This document shows, in pieces, positions 6,387-7,166 of a stretch of DNA of 7,166 nucleotides; position 1 is the first letter of the stretch; every line of letters begins with the position of its first letter. The notes beneath the pieces were generated by a model, which worked only from the letters and a program-made list of their open reading frames with translations, searched no databases and was not told where the DNA came from. The stretch is from NCBI GenBank assembly GCA_030145005.1, contig JAQYWJ010000109.1, positions 1 through 7,166 of the forward strand, read 5' to 3'. The DNA is from Desulfobacter sp. (GTDB taxonomy: Bacteria > Desulfobacterota > Desulfobacteria > Desulfobacterales > Desulfobacteraceae). The translations under genes and the position numbers were made by a program.

Positions 6387-6482
6387 GAAGCAAAATATTA
6401 GCAAAGTATAAAAATAATCTTAGGATTGAAATTCCGATAAAATGGACTGGCTTACTCCAGCGCGTATATATCCAACTTTCAC

Positions 6483-6488
6483 AAAGGA
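6483..6488 (+). promoter_or_regulatory. Ribosome binding site of the phosphate permease gene
   Basis: AAAGGA lies 12 bases before ATG 6501, with a purine-rich stretch (GGAAAGAAAAG) in between. It supports ATG 6501 as the start. Confidence 0.55.
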
Positions 6489-6500
6489 AAGAAAAGTATC

Positions 6501-7166
6501 ATGAGCCTTCAAATATGCTATATCATTGTAGGGATGCTGCTCCTGTTTGCAATTTTTGATCTGATTGTTGGGGTCACCAATGATGCGGTTAATTTTTTAA
6601 ACTCCTCCATCGGATCCAAGGCAGCACCCTTTAGAATAATCATGATGATTGCCAGTCTTGGTATTCTGACCGGCGTTACTTTTTCTGCAGGCATGATGGA
6701 GGTTGCCCGGAAAGGTATTTTTCATCCCGAGCTTTTTACCATGCCCGAACTTCTGACCATATTTCTGGCAGTCATGCTCACGGATGTCCTGCTTTTAGAT
6801 CTTTTCAACACACATGGTCTGCCCACCTCCACGACAGTATCCATTGTATTTGAATTGCTCGGGGCTGCCGTAGCCCTGTCCATGATAAAACTTGCCGCCC
6901 ATGCCGATTCAGGTCTCGGGCTTTTGGATTATATTAACTCGACCAAAGCCATCACAATAGTCTTAGGGATATTATTATCCATTATCGTGGCATTTGCCTC
7001 AGGTGCAATAGTTCAGTTTATATCCAGGCTTATCTTCACCTTTAATTATGAAAAACGGCTGAAGTATTACGGTGCGCTATGGGGCGGTGTTGCCCTGACC
7101 GTCATTACCTTTTTCATCCTTGTAAAAGGGGCCAAAGGGGCCACGTTCATGGATCCACAGATGGTG
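6501..7166 (+). CDS. PiT-family inorganic phosphate permease, long divergent type (3'-partial)
   Basis: The frame from ATG 6501 stays open to the window edge, giving 222 residues of a hydrophobic membrane protein. It fits the PiT family of cation-coupled phosphate symporters (PF01384). The first signature is GVTNDAVNFLNSSIGSK (about 24-40), where classical PiT has GANDVANA. A second family block is FNTHGLPTSTTVSIVFELLG (102-121), where classical PiT has STTH. Other segments, such as SAGMMEVARKGIFHPELF, recall the long (over 700 residues) PiT proteins common in Bacteroidetes. About six transmembrane segments are visible, near residues 5-26, 46-65, 84-100, 110-130, 149-172 and 190-210. It has its own promoter candidate and a 401-base spacer from rsmI, so it is probably a separate transcription unit. 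The C-terminal half is outside the window, so a fused regulatory domain cannot be judged. Confidence 0.85.
   Translation, partial: MSLQICYIIVGMLLLFAIFDLIVGVTNDAVNFLNSSIGSKAAPFRIIMMIASLGILTGVTFSAGMMEVARKGIFHPELFTMPELLTIFLAVMLTDVLLLDLFNTHGLPTSTTVSIVFELLGAAVALSMIKLAAHADSGLGLLDYINSTKAITIVLGILLSIIVAFASGAIVQFISRLIFTFNYEKRLKYYGALWGGVALTVITFFILVKGAKGATFMDPQMV

Larger units (their letters stand above)
6100..6500 (+). other. AT-rich intergenic region with no supported gene
   Basis: This 401-base spacer separates rsmI from the phosphate permease gene. It is visibly more AT-rich than the flanking genes. A weak CACC/GGTG inverted repeat (about 6101-6120) follows rsmI without a T-run. An imperfect direct repeat with 16-base spacing lies at 6171-6200 and a promoter candidate at 6357-6386. 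The only open frame of any length (6207-6401, 64 codons) has no recognisable protein. I see no tRNA or riboswitch. Confidence 0.7.

Noticed and set aside
6207..6401. 64-codon open frame in the intergenic region, preceded by AGGTGG at good spacing
   Set aside because: The Pro- and Lys-rich product matches no family I recognise, the base composition is like the AT-rich spacer, and its 3' end covers the -10 of the promoter candidate. It could be a small gene, but nothing positive supports it.

Overview
The window is a core-genome segment of a Gram-negative bacterium, most likely a sulfate-reducing deltaproteobacterium of the Desulfobacteraceae type (Desulfobacter/Desulfobacula-like). That guess rests on gene order (ffh-rpsP-khpA-rimM-trmD-SPOUT methyltransferase-rplS-rnhB-yraN-rsmI), the general look of the proteins and the moderate G+C. 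No rRNA or other phylogenetic marker is present, so the family-level placement is an inference.

Bases 1-6099 are a tight run of ten same-strand genes for protein targeting, ribosome assembly and RNA modification. They are: the end of ffh (SRP GTPase, 5' end outside the window), rpsP (ribosomal protein S16), khpA (small KH-domain RNA-binding protein), rimM (30S maturation factor), trmD (tRNA m1G37 methyltransferase), a SPOUT-class putative RNA methyltransferase, rplS (ribosomal protein L19), rnhB (RNase HII), yraN (UPF0102 nuclease-fold protein) and rsmI (16S rRNA 2'-O-methyltransferase). Several junctions suggest translational coupling: ATGA overlaps at trmD/SPOUT and rnhB/yraN, a 1-base gap at yraN/rsmI and a 4-base gap at khpA/rimM. 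The larger internal gaps are 80 bases before khpA and 114 bases before rplS. I saw no convincing terminator inside the run or straight after rsmI.

Bases 6100-6500 are an AT-rich spacer with no supported gene. It holds a short imperfect direct repeat and a good sigma-70-like promoter candidate (TTGCCA-N18-TATAAA). From 6501 a new gene runs off the right edge. It encodes the N-terminal 222 residues of a PiT-family inorganic phosphate permease of a divergent type (GVTNDAVN and PTSTTV in place of the usual GANDVANA and STTH signatures) that resembles the long PiT proteins of Bacteroidetes.

The region is mostly ordinary housekeeping DNA. The points most worth checking are: glutamate at the position of the catalytic Asp169 in TrmD; the uncharacterised SPOUT methyltransferase translationally coupled to trmD, with a polar N-terminal extension; the altered first half of the nuclease-like motif in YraN; and the divergent PiT gene. 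I found no evidence of a novel multi-gene system, mobile element, CRISPR array or defence locus.
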